Made by a program: the position numbers and the translations under genes. DNA of 64,000 nt from Cereibacter sphaeroides (GTDB taxonomy: Bacteria; Pseudomonadota; Alphaproteobacteria; Rhodobacterales; Rhodobacteraceae), in NCBI GenBank assembly GCA_003243455.1, contig QFQS01000001.1:1488001-1552000 (forward strand), given 5' to 3'. Shown in pieces: positions 20,004-28,654 of this stretch. Within the stretch, counting starts at the first letter, position 1, and every line of letters starts with the position of its first letter. The notes under the pieces are model-generated. The model searched no databases. It was not told the origin of the DNA and saw only the letters and a program-made list of their open reading frames with translations.

Positions 20004-20535
20004 GCGTGTTCCGGCGGTCGTCTGGGGATACAGAGCCCTGTATGTCGGTTTGGTCGCCATGACTTTGTTCCTGCGACTTTTGCCGCTGGGTTCGGTTGCG
20101 GGCAATTGGCCCGGCCCTGATCTTGTTCTGTGCCTGACGCTCGCCTGGGTTCTGCGGCGGCCCGACTACGTGCCCGTCCTGCTGATCGCGGTGGTGATTC
20201 TGCTTGAGGATCTGCTGCTGATGCGTCCACCGGGGCTTTGGACCGCAATCGTCGTGCTGGGGGCTGAATTCCTGCGCAATCGCGGGGCACTCACGCGCGA
20301 ATTAAACTTCCCTGTCGAATGGCTGCTGGTGGCTGGCGTCATGGCGGCGGCCATGCTGGGTTATCGCTTTGTCCTGTTGGCAACGATGCTGCCTCAGGCG
20401 GCGCTTGGCCAGGCGTTGGTGCAGCTTTGCCTGTCCATCCTCTGCTATCCTGTTGTGGTCGGTGCGTCGCGAATCCTCTTCGGCGTTCGCAAGCCAGGAA
20501 TGGGCGAAGTAACGGCCTATGGGAGGCGCATATGA
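19996..20535 (+). CDS. mreD: Rod shape-determining protein MreD
   Basis: An integral membrane subunit of the elongasome. It has 179 residues with about five hydrophobic segments and is weakly conserved in sequence, as usual for MreD. The call rests on hydrophobicity, size and exact position between mreC and mrdA. It overlaps mreC by 8 nt and mrdA by 4 nt (ATGA), so the three are translationally coupled. Confidence 0.92.
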   Translation: MAERVPAVVWGYRALYVGLVAMTLFLRLLPLGSVAGNWPGPDLVLCLTLAWVLRRPDYVPVLLIAVVILLEDLLLMRPPGLWTAIVVLGAEFLRNRGALTRELNFPVEWLLVAGVMAAAMLGYRFVLLATMLPQAALGQALVQLCLSILCYPVVVGASRILFGVRKPGMGEVTAYGRRI

Positions 20536-22475
20536 AGCGTAACGCCAAGGACAACGAAGCCAGCGCCCGCAATGTCAACCGCCGGGCGTTGCTGCTTGGC
20601 GGCGCGCAACTGGCCCTCGTGGCACTCCTTGGCACACGTATGCGCTACATGCAGGTCGAAGAGGCGGATCAGTATCGGCTTCTGGCCGAGGAAAACCGCA
20701 TCAACATCCGCCTGATCCCTCCAGCGCGCGGGCTGATCCTTGATCGCAACGGCCGGCTGATTGCCGGGAACGAACAGAACTACCGCGTCGTCATCACGCG
20801 AGAGGATGCGGGTGATGTCGACGATGTGCTGAACCGCCTTTCCCAGCTTATCCCTCTGCCCCCCGAAGCGATCGAACGCACGCGGCGCGAAATGGATCGC
20901 CGGTCGGCCTTCGTGCCGATCGTGGTTGCAGACTGGCTGCGGTGGGAGGACTTGTCTGCGGTCGCAGTCAACACCCCCGCCCTGCCCGGAGTGAACCCCG
21001 AAGTCGGCCTTAGCCGCCGTTATCCGCTTGTCGAGGATTTTGCCCATATCGTCGGCTACGTCGGCCCCGTGAGCGAGGCTGACCTTGCCGCGCTGGAAGA
21101 CCCTGATCCGTTGCTGCAGATTCCTAAATTCCAGATCGGCAAGATCGGTGTCGAACGCTGGATGGAGTCCGATCTGCGCGGGCGCGCCGGAACGAAGCGG
21201 ATCGAGGTGAACTCGGTCGGTCGCGTGATGCGAGAGCTTGACCGCGAGGAAGGAGTCGCCGGTTCCGACCTGCGCCTGACCATCGACGCGGATGTCCAGA
21301 ACTTTGTTCAGGCACGGCTTGGAACGGAAAGCGCGACTGCGGTGGTAATGGACGTGGACAATGGCGATCTGATAGCCATCGCCTCGGCACCTTCGTTTGA
21401 TCCCAACCTGTTCGTGCGGGGTATCAGCCAGACGGACTTCTCCTCGCTTATGGAGAACGACCATCGCCCGCTGGCCAACAAATCCGTGCAGGGCGCCTAC
21501 CCGCCGGGGTCAACATTCAAGATGGTGACAGCGCTGGCCGCACTGAGCGCCGGTATGAGCACGCCTCAGACGACAGTGAGTTGTCCCGGTTATCTTGAGT
21601 TCGGCGGCCGGCGTTTCCATTGCTGGCGACGGCAGGGTCATGGCCGAATGGATCTGCTAGGTGCGCTACAACATAGTTGCGATGTTTATTTTTATGATAT
21701 CGCTCAGCGCGTCGGGATCGACAAGATCGCCGAGATGGGGCGCAAGCTGGGTCTGGGAATGCGTCATGACCTGCCGATGTCGGCCATCGCCGAAGGCGTG
21801 ATGCCCGATAAAGCCTGGAAGCAGGAACGTCAAAAGGCGGAATGGCGGATCGGCGACACTATCAACGCGGCCATCGGGCAAGGCTATGTGCTGGCCTCTC
21901 CGTTACAACTTGCGGTGATGACCGCCCGTATTGCAACCGGAACTGCGGTGAAGCCGCGCCTTATCCGGTCAGTCGGTTCGGACGAGATTCCGGTCGAACA
22001 GGCACCACCGCTTGACATCGCGCCGGAACACCTGCGCGCGGTTCAGCAGGGTATGTATGCCGTGGTCAACGCTCAGGGCGGCACGGCGGGAGGATCCCGC
22101 ATCGTGGACGAAACGATGCTTTTTGCGGGAAAGACAGGCACAAGCCAGGTGCGCAACATTAGCCCGGCCGAGCGTGCCAGCGGTGTTATCAGCAACGACC
22201 AGCTACCTTGGCGGCGGCGTGACCACGCGCTGTTCGTCGGCTATGCGCCCGCTAATGCGCCGCGATACGCAGTATCGGTTGTGGTGGAACATGGTGGCGG
22301 GGGTTCGGCAGTTGCCGCGCCGGTCGCGCGTGATGCCATCCTGCGGGTCCTATGCAATGGCATCCCGCCGCTGACCGCCTATCCGGCCAGCCAACGCACA
22401 CGGATCGAGGCGCAGCAGAAGGAATTGAAGTTGCGCACGCCGCAGCCGACCACCCCCGAACTGGACCGGGCATGA
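20532..22475 (+). CDS. mrdA: Penicillin-binding protein 2 (elongasome transpeptidase)
   Basis: A monofunctional class B transpeptidase that cross-links peptidoglycan during elongation together with RodA. The ATG at 20532 overlaps the mreD stop and gives 647 residues. Features in order are a membrane anchor (about 19-37), the pedestal domain with RGLILDRNG, the catalytic SxxK (S327-TFK330 in PPGSTFKM), the HSCDVY block and the KTGT motif (FAGKTGTSQV). All catalytic motifs are intact. Confidence 0.97.
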   Translation: MKRNAKDNEASARNVNRRALLLGGAQLALVALLGTRMRYMQVEEADQYRLLAEENRINIRLIPPARGLILDRNGRLIAGNEQNYRVVITREDAGDVDDVLNRLSQLIPLPPEAIERTRREMDRRSAFVPIVVADWLRWEDLSAVAVNTPALPGVNPEVGLSRRYPLVEDFAHIVGYVGPVSEADLAALEDPDPLLQIPKFQIGKIGVERWMESDLRGRAGTKRIEVNSVGRVMRELDREEGVAGSDLRLTIDADVQNFVQARLGTESATAVVMDVDNGDLIAIASAPSFDPNLFVRGISQTDFSSLMENDHRPLANKSVQGAYPPGSTFKMVTALAALSAGMSTPQTTVSCPGYLEFGGRRFHCWRRQGHGRMDLLGALQHSCDVYFYDIAQRVGIDKIAEMGRKLGLGMRHDLPMSAIAEGVMPDKAWKQERQKAEWRIGDTINAAIGQGYVLASPLQLAVMTARIATGTAVKPRLIRSVGSDEIPVEQAPPLDIAPEHLRAVQQGMYAVVNAQGGTAGGSRIVDETMLFAGKTGTSQVRNISPAERASGVISNDQLPWRRRDHALFVGYAPANAPRYAVSVVVEHGGGGSAVAAPVARDAILRVLCNGIPPLTAYPASQRTRIEAQQKELKLRTPQPTTPELDRA

Positions 22476-22482
22476 GCGCGAG

Positions 22483-23622
22483 ATGAGTTTTCTGGAATAT
22501 CAGGTCAAGACCGTCCCCAGCGGTATTCGCAAGGTTTTGTATATCAACTGGGGCCTGATGCTGTTGCTGCTGGCCGTGGCCGGGATGGGCTTCCTCATGC
22601 TCTATTCGGTCGCGGGTGGCGATATGGGCCCCTGGGCCGCGCCGCAGATGAAGCGCTTCGCGGTGGGTTTCGGCCTGATGCTGGTTATCGCCATGGTGCC
22701 GATCTGGTTTATCCGGAACATGGCGGGCGTCGCTTATCTAGGCTCGATCGCCCTGCTTCTGGCGGTCGAGATGTTCGGAACCGAGAACAAGGGTGCGCAG
22801 CGCTGGCTGGAGATCGGCCCGCTGAACCTGCAGCCGTCCGAGTTGATGAAGATAACGCTCGTGCTGATGCTGGCCGCATACTACGACTGGCTCGATCCCA
22901 AGAAGACCTCGCGCCCTTTATGGGTGCTGCTTCCCGTGATTCTGACATGCGCACCAACGGTGTTGGTCCTTATGCAACCGAACCTCGGGACATCGTTGAT
23001 GTTGCTCATGGGTGGCGGAGCCGTCATGTTCGCCGCTGGGGTCAGTTTCTGGTATTTCCTCGCAGTGATCCTGATCGGGGTGGGCGCGGTAGCGAGCGTC
23101 TTCTATGCTCGCGGCACGCCCTGGCAGTTCCTGCACGACTATCAATACACCCGCATCGACACATTCCTTGACCCGACATCGGACCCACTTGGTGCCGGCT
23201 ACAATATCATTCAGGCGCAGATCGCGCTCGGTTCGGGCGGCTGGTCTGGCAAAGGGTTCATGCAGGGCACACAAAGTCGGCTGAACTTTCTGCCCGAAAA
23301 ACATACCGACTTCATCTTCACTACGCTGGCAGAAGAGTTCGGCTTTGTCGGCGCTTTCTCGCTTCTGGTGCTCTACGGGCTCATCATCTTCTTCTGCTTC
23401 ACCTCGGCGATGCAGACCAAGGATCGCTTCTCGCAGCTTCTGCTTATCGGGATCGGCTGCACTTTCTTCTTCTACCTGGCGGTCAACCTGTCGATGGTCA
23501 TGGGCATGGCACCTGTGGTCGGCGTTCCCTTGCCCTTCCTGTCCTTTGGAGGTTCCGCCATGCTGGTGCTGATGGTCGCTTTTGGCGTCGTTCAAAGCGC
23601 CCATGTCCATCGACCAAGGTGA
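22483..23622 (+). CDS. rodA: Peptidoglycan glycosyltransferase RodA
   Basis: A SEDS-family glycosyltransferase that polymerises lipid II as partner of PBP2. The 379-residue multi-pass protein has the SEDS signatures GAQRWLEIGPLNLQPSE, MQPNLGTS and the C-terminal VVGVPLPFLSFGGSA. It lies 7 nt after mrdA, completing mreBCD-mrdA-rodA. Confidence 0.97.
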   Translation: MSFLEYQVKTVPSGIRKVLYINWGLMLLLLAVAGMGFLMLYSVAGGDMGPWAAPQMKRFAVGFGLMLVIAMVPIWFIRNMAGVAYLGSIALLLAVEMFGTENKGAQRWLEIGPLNLQPSELMKITLVLMLAAYYDWLDPKKTSRPLWVLLPVILTCAPTVLVLMQPNLGTSLMLLMGGGAVMFAAGVSFWYFLAVILIGVGAVASVFYARGTPWQFLHDYQYTRIDTFLDPTSDPLGAGYNIIQAQIALGSGGWSGKGFMQGTQSRLNFLPEKHTDFIFTTLAEEFGFVGAFSLLVLYGLIIFFCFTSAMQTKDRFSQLLLIGIGCTFFFYLAVNLSMVMGMAPVVGVPLPFLSFGGSAMLVLMVAFGVVQSAHVHRPR

Positions 23623-23626
23623 TGCG

Positions 23627-24583
23627 ATGACAATCCAGGTTTTTTTCGGTGCCGATCCCGAGGAATGGGACTCCTACCACCAAGAGCTGAAAGCAGCGTT
23701 GGCAGAAGCCGGTCTGGACGCGCGGCTGACAAACGGGAACGTCGCGCCGGAGGCCGTCGACTACATCGTCTTTTCGCCGGGCGGAGTGATCACCGACTTC
23801 ACCCCCTATACCCGCGCCAAGGCGGTTCTGAACCTTTGGGCGGGCGTCGAAAAGATCGTCGGCAATATCACCTTGACCCAGCCACTGGCGCGCATGGTCG
23901 ATCCGGCGATGACCGAAAGCATGGTCGAATGGGTGGTCGGCCATACACTGCGCCATCATCTGGGAATGGATCGCCATATCCATGGCCAGGACGGCGTCTG
24001 GCGCAATGACACCATCGGGTCGAAGATGGAGATGCGCCCCATCGCCCGCGAGCGCATGGTCACGATACTGGGCCTTGGCGAATTGGGCCAGGCCGCAGCG
24101 CAGGCGCTGGTTGCGTTGAATTTTCCGGTGCGTGGTTGGAGCCGCACACCCCGTGAGGTTCCGGGTGTGGAGTGTTTCAGCGGTGACGCCGGCATCGACG
24201 ATGCGCTTCGCGGAGCTGAGATCGTCATCCTGCTGATGCCCTATACCCCCGCCACCGAGAACACGCTGAATGCCGCGCGCCTAGCGCTGCTCGCACCGGG
24301 TGCGGTCATCCTTAACCCCGGCCGCGGGCAGTTGATCGACGATGCGGCGCTACTGGCCGCGCTGGACAGCGGCCATGTCGGCCAAGCGACATTGGATGTT
24401 TTCCGAGTGGAGCCGTTGCCGCCGGAGCATCCCTACTGGGCGCACCCGAGCGTCACGGTTACTCCGCATATCGCGGCGCAGACCCGCCCCCGCACCGCTT
24501 CTCGCGTGATCGTCGAGAATATCCGGCGGAGCGAAGCGGGCCAGCCCCTGCTGCACCTGGTCGATCGCAAGCGCGGCTACTAA
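23627..24583 (+). CDS. D-2-hydroxyacid dehydrogenase, GhrA-type (glyoxylate/hydroxypyruvate reductase)
   Basis: An NAD(P)H-dependent reductase of the D-isomer-specific 2-hydroxyacid dehydrogenase family, closest in layout to GhrA. The ATG at 23627 (MTIQVFFGADPEEW) lies 4 nt after rodA and has AAGGTG upstream; an alternative start at 23603 would overlap rodA. It has 318 residues with the Rossmann loop LGLGELGQAAA, the substrate-binding NPGRGQLID, a DVFRVEPLP block (Glu) and the catalytic His in VTPHIAAQT. Co-transcription with rodA is likely but probably incidental. A T7 tract sits in codons 5-7. Confidence 0.88.
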   Translation: MTIQVFFGADPEEWDSYHQELKAALAEAGLDARLTNGNVAPEAVDYIVFSPGGVITDFTPYTRAKAVLNLWAGVEKIVGNITLTQPLARMVDPAMTESMVEWVVGHTLRHHLGMDRHIHGQDGVWRNDTIGSKMEMRPIARERMVTILGLGELGQAAAQALVALNFPVRGWSRTPREVPGVECFSGDAGIDDALRGAEIVILLMPYTPATENTLNAARLALLAPGAVILNPGRGQLIDDAALLAALDSGHVGQATLDVFRVEPLPPEHPYWAHPSVTVTPHIAAQTRPRTASRVIVENIRRSEAGQPLLHLVDRKRGY

Positions 24584-24645
24584 AGCCGCATTTCGCAGAT
24601 CACCCGGTCGGTAACGGAACAGACGGTCTTTTATCCCCTGCGAGA

Positions 24646-24670
24646 CTCGCCACGCATAAGAGGTGGCGAG
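24646..24670 (+). promoter_or_regulatory. Hairpin between ribosome site and start of the EamA gene
   Basis: CTCGCCAC (24646-24653) and GTGGCGAG (24663-24670) form a perfect 8-bp stem whose 9-nt loop holds most of the Shine-Dalgarno AAGAGG. The stem ends at the base before the ATG at 24671. Folded RNA would put a stem between ribosome site and start codon, suggesting translational control. Confidence 0.4.
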
Positions 24671-25555
24671 ATGCGATACGGAACAGGCGCGATCCTGGTG
24701 CTTTTTGCGGGGCTGGTCTGGTCCTTCGTCGGCCTCGCCCTGCGCCAGATCGAAGTTTCCGGCACCTGGGCGGTCCTTTTCTGGCGATCCGCAGGTGCCG
24801 TGCCGCTCCTTTTGCTGTTCATCGCATGGCGTTCGGGCGGACGCCCGGTGGAGCGAATGCGCAAGGTCGGACTGGCAGGCACCATTGGTGGTCTTTGCCT
24901 TGTCTTCGCCTTTGCCGGATCGATCTTCGCCATCCAGTCGACTTCCGTAGCCAACGCGGTCTTCCTTTTCGCAGCCTCGCCTTTTTTCGCCGCGATCCTG
25001 GGCTGGATTCTGTTGAAGGAACCCGTGCGCCCGGCGACATGGGTTGCCATCGCCGTGGCTGGTGTGGGTATGTTCGTCATGGTGCGCGAAGGGCTGGCGG
25101 CGGGCGCGTTGGCGGGCAACATTGCCGCGATCCTGTCGGCCCTTGGCTTTGCCGGCTTCACCATCACTCTGCGCTGGGGCCGGATGGAGGATATGATCCC
25201 GGCCGTCGTACTGGGCGGTCTGTTCTCGATGATCTTTGCCGCCGGCATCATCGTGACCCAGGGCGAAACGCTGGCTGTGCCGCGTCGTGAAATTGCTATC
25301 GCGATGCTTATGGGCGCGGGTCTGCTTGCCAGCGGCATGATAATGTACACACTTGGCAGCCGCGTCGTACCCGCAGCCGAACTGACCCTTCTGTCCATGG
25401 TCGAGGTCATGCTTGGCCCAGTCTGGGTATGGCTTTTCATGAACGAAAGCGCGACGCCTGCAACCTTCGTTGGGGGGGCAATCCTCATGGCGGCCATCGC
25501 GGGCAACGCCTTGTCCGGGCTCGCTCGCCGACCGGTTGTGCCACCGCAGATATAG
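24671..25555 (+). CDS. EamA/DMT-superfamily transporter
   Basis: A 294-residue inner-membrane protein with about ten hydrophobic segments in two EamA repeats (roughly residues 1-135 and 145-285). EamA members export or import small metabolites, amino acids or drugs, and the substrate cannot be read from sequence. It is about 90 nt after the GhrA-type gene and about 210 nt before the glutamine synthetase-like gene. Co-expression with either is open. Confidence 0.88.
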   Translation: MRYGTGAILVLFAGLVWSFVGLALRQIEVSGTWAVLFWRSAGAVPLLLLFIAWRSGGRPVERMRKVGLAGTIGGLCLVFAFAGSIFAIQSTSVANAVFLFAASPFFAAILGWILLKEPVRPATWVAIAVAGVGMFVMVREGLAAGALAGNIAAILSALGFAGFTITLRWGRMEDMIPAVVLGGLFSMIFAAGIIVTQGETLAVPRREIAIAMLMGAGLLASGMIMYTLGSRVVPAAELTLLSMVEVMLGPVWVWLFMNESATPATFVGGAILMAAIAGNALSGLARRPVVPPQI

Positions 25556-25769
25556 ACGCCATATCCCACCGAAACGCGCTTGACAGCGGTCACGCAGGCG
25601 GTGGAGCGTGGCATGCAGGAAAAGGGCCGGAACAGGCCCGCCGCGAGGTGACGGCGCCGGATTGATCTCCACAGACGACACTCGTCTCGGGGCCGGAGCG
25701 GCCAGCCCCGCAACAATGAAACCGGACCGGCGGAACAATCCCCGGCCAAAATGACCCACGGGGAAAGGG

Positions 25770-27158
25770 GTGCCGATGCCCGGCAACATGACGTTTGATG
25801 CGCTGAAAGAGGCCGTTGCGCGCGGCGAGATCGACACTGTGCTGGTCGCGGCCACCGACATGCAGGGCCGCATGATGGGCAAGCGCTTTCACGCGCAGTA
25901 CTTCGTCGATGCAGGCTATGAGGAAACGCATTGCTGCAACTACCTGCTGACCGTGGACATGGAGATGAACACCGTCCAGGGCTATAAATCGTCCAGCTGG
26001 TCGCAAGGTTACGGCGACTACGTGATGCGGCCCGATCTTTCGACCCTTCGCCCCTTGCCCTGGCTGCCGGGAACGGCATTGGTGCTGTGTGACCTGCTGG
26101 ACCACCACACCCATGCCGAGGTTCCCCATTCTCCACGCGCCATTCTGAAGGCTCAGGTGGCGCGGGCCAAAGAGATGGGCTTTGTGCCGATGATGGCAAG
26201 CGAGCTGGAATTCTACCTGTTCGAGAACGCCTATGAGGGCCTGCGCGACAGCCTGCAAGCCCACGGCTCGATCCGCGACCTGAAGCCGATCAGCGCCTAT
26301 AACGAGGATTATCACCTGTTCCAGACCACCAAGGAGGAAGAGGTGATGCGCGCGGTCCGCAACGGGCTGTATGGCGCGGGCATCCCGGTCGAATGTTCCA
26401 AGGGCGAGGCCGAGGCGGGTCAGGAAGAGATCAACGTCAAATACTCCGACGCGCTCGACACCGCCGACAACCACACCATCACTAAGGCGGCGGTGAAAGA
26501 GATTGCCTGGTCCAAAGGCCGCTCGGTCACCTTCATGGCGAAATACGACCACCGCCGCGCCGGATCGTCGTCGCACGTCCACCAGTCGCTGTGGACGCTG
26601 GACGGCAAGCCTGCTTTCCGCGACCCGGACGATAAGCACGGCATGTCGGTGACGATGAAGCGGTTCCTTGCGGGCCAGCTTGCCCATGCCCAGGAAATCG
26701 CGGCCTTCCTTGCGCCGAACGTCAACAGCTACAAGCGGTTCTGCGTCGGCATGTTCGCCCCGACCAAGGCGGTCTGGTCGAACGACAACCGCACCGCAGG
26801 CTTCCGCGTCTGCGGCGAGGGCACGAAATCTGTTCGGGTCGAGTGCCGCATCGGCGGTGCCGACCTCAACCCCTATCTCGCCATGGCTGCCTTGCTCGCA
26901 GCCGGGCTTGACGGCATCGACAAGAAGATGGAACTGGAGCCCGAGATGAAGGGCGACATGTATCATGCGGGCGAAGCGCGAGAGATTCCGAAAACCCTGC
27001 GCGAGGCGGCGGAATACATGAACGGCTCGTACATGCTGAGGGCGGCCTTCGGTGCAGATGTGATCGACCACTACCACCACGCCGCACAATGGGAGATTTC
27101 AGAGATGGACCGCATCGTCACCGACTTTGAAGTGGCTCGTTTGCTGGAAAGGGCCTGA
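25770..27158 (+). CDS. Glutamine synthetase-like gamma-glutamyl-amine ligase (PuuA/GlnA3-GlnA4 type)
   Basis: A 462-residue ATP-dependent carboxylate-amine ligase of the glutamine synthetase fold. The catalytic beta-barrel motifs are SELEFYLF, EINVKYSDA, SSSHVHQSLW and NDNRTAGFRVCGEG followed by VECRIGGADLNPYLA. In sequence style it resembles gamma-glutamylpolyamine and gamma-glutamylethanolamide synthetases more than housekeeping GlnA, and it lacks the GlnA adenylylation-loop context. It likely joins glutamate to an amine. It is followed by aldehyde and alcohol dehydrogenases, which suggests an amino alcohol substrate (inference). Confidence 0.85.
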   Translation: MPMPGNMTFDALKEAVARGEIDTVLVAATDMQGRMMGKRFHAQYFVDAGYEETHCCNYLLTVDMEMNTVQGYKSSSWSQGYGDYVMRPDLSTLRPLPWLPGTALVLCDLLDHHTHAEVPHSPRAILKAQVARAKEMGFVPMMASELEFYLFENAYEGLRDSLQAHGSIRDLKPISAYNEDYHLFQTTKEEEVMRAVRNGLYGAGIPVECSKGEAEAGQEEINVKYSDALDTADNHTITKAAVKEIAWSKGRSVTFMAKYDHRRAGSSSHVHQSLWTLDGKPAFRDPDDKHGMSVTMKRFLAGQLAHAQEIAAFLAPNVNSYKRFCVGMFAPTKAVWSNDNRTAGFRVCGEGTKSVRVECRIGGADLNPYLAMAALLAAGLDGIDKKMELEPEMKGDMYHAGEAREIPKTLREAAEYMNGSYMLRAAFGADVIDHYHHAAQWEISEMDRIVTDFEVARLLERA

Positions 27159-27168
27159 CGCGACAACC

Positions 27169-27198
27169 TGCCTGATCGCGGCCCTCTGCGATCAGGCA
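27169..27198 (+). other. Intercistronic hairpin after the GS-like gene
   Basis: TGCCTGATCGC (27169-27179) pairs with GCGATCAGGCA (27188-27198) over an 8-nt loop, a perfect 11-bp stem in the 101-nt gap before the aldehyde dehydrogenase gene. No T-run follows. It could stabilise the upstream mRNA or cause partial termination, tuning the ligase against the dehydrogenases. Confidence 0.5.
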
Positions 27199-27259
27199 CA
27201 GACTTGAAGCGCGCGAGTTGACCGGATCGGCCCGCAGGCGGCCGGCCAGGAGAGGATAA

Positions 27260-28654
27260 ATGAGCAAGACCATCCATCTGATCTCGCCCGTTGAGGGCAC
27301 GATCTACATCGGTCGCGACACGCTTGGGCGCGAAGAGGCCGAGGTTGCCGTCGCCGCTGCCAAGGCATCGCAACACGCCTGGGCGGCGCGCTCGCTGGAA
27401 GAGCGGATCGAACTGGTGAAGGCTGGTATCGACAACCTCGACAAGATCAAGGACGTGCTGGCCGAAGAGCTGGCGCACCAGATGGGCCGCCCCATCCGCT
27501 ATGGCGCGGGCGAATTCCGAGGCGTCCACGAACGCACCGACTACATGGCCCAGATCGCCGCCGAGGCGCTTGCGCCAAAGGTCATCGAGGACAGTAACCG
27601 CTTCAAACGCTACATCGCGCGTGAACCCGTTGGCGTGGTTCTGGTTATCGCCCCCTGGAACTATCCTTACCTGACCGCGATCAACACCATCGTCCCGGCA
27701 CTGATCGCGGGCAACACTGTGATCCTGAAACACGCCACCCAGACCCTGAAGGTCGGCGAACGCCTGGCCGAGGCCTTTACCGCCGCAGGCATCCCCGAGG
27801 ATGTATTCCAGAACGTTGTGCTGGACCATGCAACGACCGAACACCTGATCGCGTCGAAATCTTTCGGCTTCATCAACTTCACCGGTTCGGTCGCAGGCGG
27901 CACCGCCATCGAGAAAGCCGCCGCAGGCACCTTCACCGGTCTGGGCCTAGAATTGGGCGGCAAAGATCCCGGCTATGTCCGTGCCGACGCCGATCTGGAT
28001 GCGGCGGTCGATACGCTGATGGACGGCGCCATGTTCAACTCGGGCCAGTGCTGCTGCGGGATCGAGCGCATCTATGTCCACGAAAGCCTCTATGACGCTT
28101 TCGTGGAAAAGTCCGTGGCCTGGGTCAACAACCTGAAACTCGGCAGCCCGCTTGATCCCGACACCACGCTTGGCCCCATGGCCAGCAAGCGTTTCGCCGA
28201 CCTCGTGCGCGGCCAGATCGAGGATGCGGTGAACGAAGGTGCTAGGGCGCTGATCGACCCCGAGGCATTTCAGGCTGACAATGGCGAGACAGCCTATCTC
28301 GCCCCACAAATCCTTGTCGATGTGAACCACGAGATGCGGGTGATGCGCGAGGAAAGCTTCGGCCCCGTCGTCGGCATCATGCCCGTCTCGAACGACGAAG
28401 AAGCCATCGCTGCGATGAACGACAGCGACTATGGCCTGACCTGCTCGCTCTGGACCGATGATGTCGAGGTCGCGGCCGAGATAGGATCGCGGCTGGAAAC
28501 GGGGACGGTGTTCATGAACCGCGCCGACTATCTTGACCCGGCCCTGACCTGGACCGGCGTCAAAGACACGGGCCGCGGCAACAGCCTGTCCTATCTGGGC
28601 TTTCTCTCGGTCACGCGGGCCAAATCCTACCATCTGAAAAAGGTGACGAAATGA
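27260..28654 (+). CDS. NAD(P)-dependent aldehyde dehydrogenase
   Basis: A 464-residue member of the aldehyde dehydrogenase superfamily. Key residues are Asn134 in APWNYP, the general base Glu231 in LELGGKDPG and the nucleophile Cys265 in NSGQCCCGIER. Three adjacent cysteines are present, as in several betaine- or aminoaldehyde-type enzymes. GGAGAGG precedes the ATG. Its stop overlaps the next ATG by 4 nt. In this operon it would oxidise the aldehyde made by the neighbouring alcohol dehydrogenase (inference). Confidence 0.92.
   Translation: MSKTIHLISPVEGTIYIGRDTLGREEAEVAVAAAKASQHAWAARSLEERIELVKAGIDNLDKIKDVLAEELAHQMGRPIRYGAGEFRGVHERTDYMAQIAAEALAPKVIEDSNRFKRYIAREPVGVVLVIAPWNYPYLTAINTIVPALIAGNTVILKHATQTLKVGERLAEAFTAAGIPEDVFQNVVLDHATTEHLIASKSFGFINFTGSVAGGTAIEKAAAGTFTGLGLELGGKDPGYVRADADLDAAVDTLMDGAMFNSGQCCCGIERIYVHESLYDAFVEKSVAWVNNLKLGSPLDPDTTLGPMASKRFADLVRGQIEDAVNEGARALIDPEAFQADNGETAYLAPQILVDVNHEMRVMREESFGPVVGIMPVSNDEEAIAAMNDSDYGLTCSLWTDDVEVAAEIGSRLETGTVFMNRADYLDPALTWTGVKDTGRGNSLSYLGFLSVTRAKSYHLKKVTK

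Noticed and set aside
23638..23646. T7 tract at the start of the GhrA-type gene as a programmed slippage site or terminator
   Set aside because: No stem precedes it and the frame continues normally into a full-length enzyme.
25580..25608. TTGACA upstream of the glutamine synthetase-like gene as a sigma-70 promoter
   Set aside because: At 17 nt downstream the sequence is GGAGCG, with no -10 resemblance, so the perfect -35 is probably chance.
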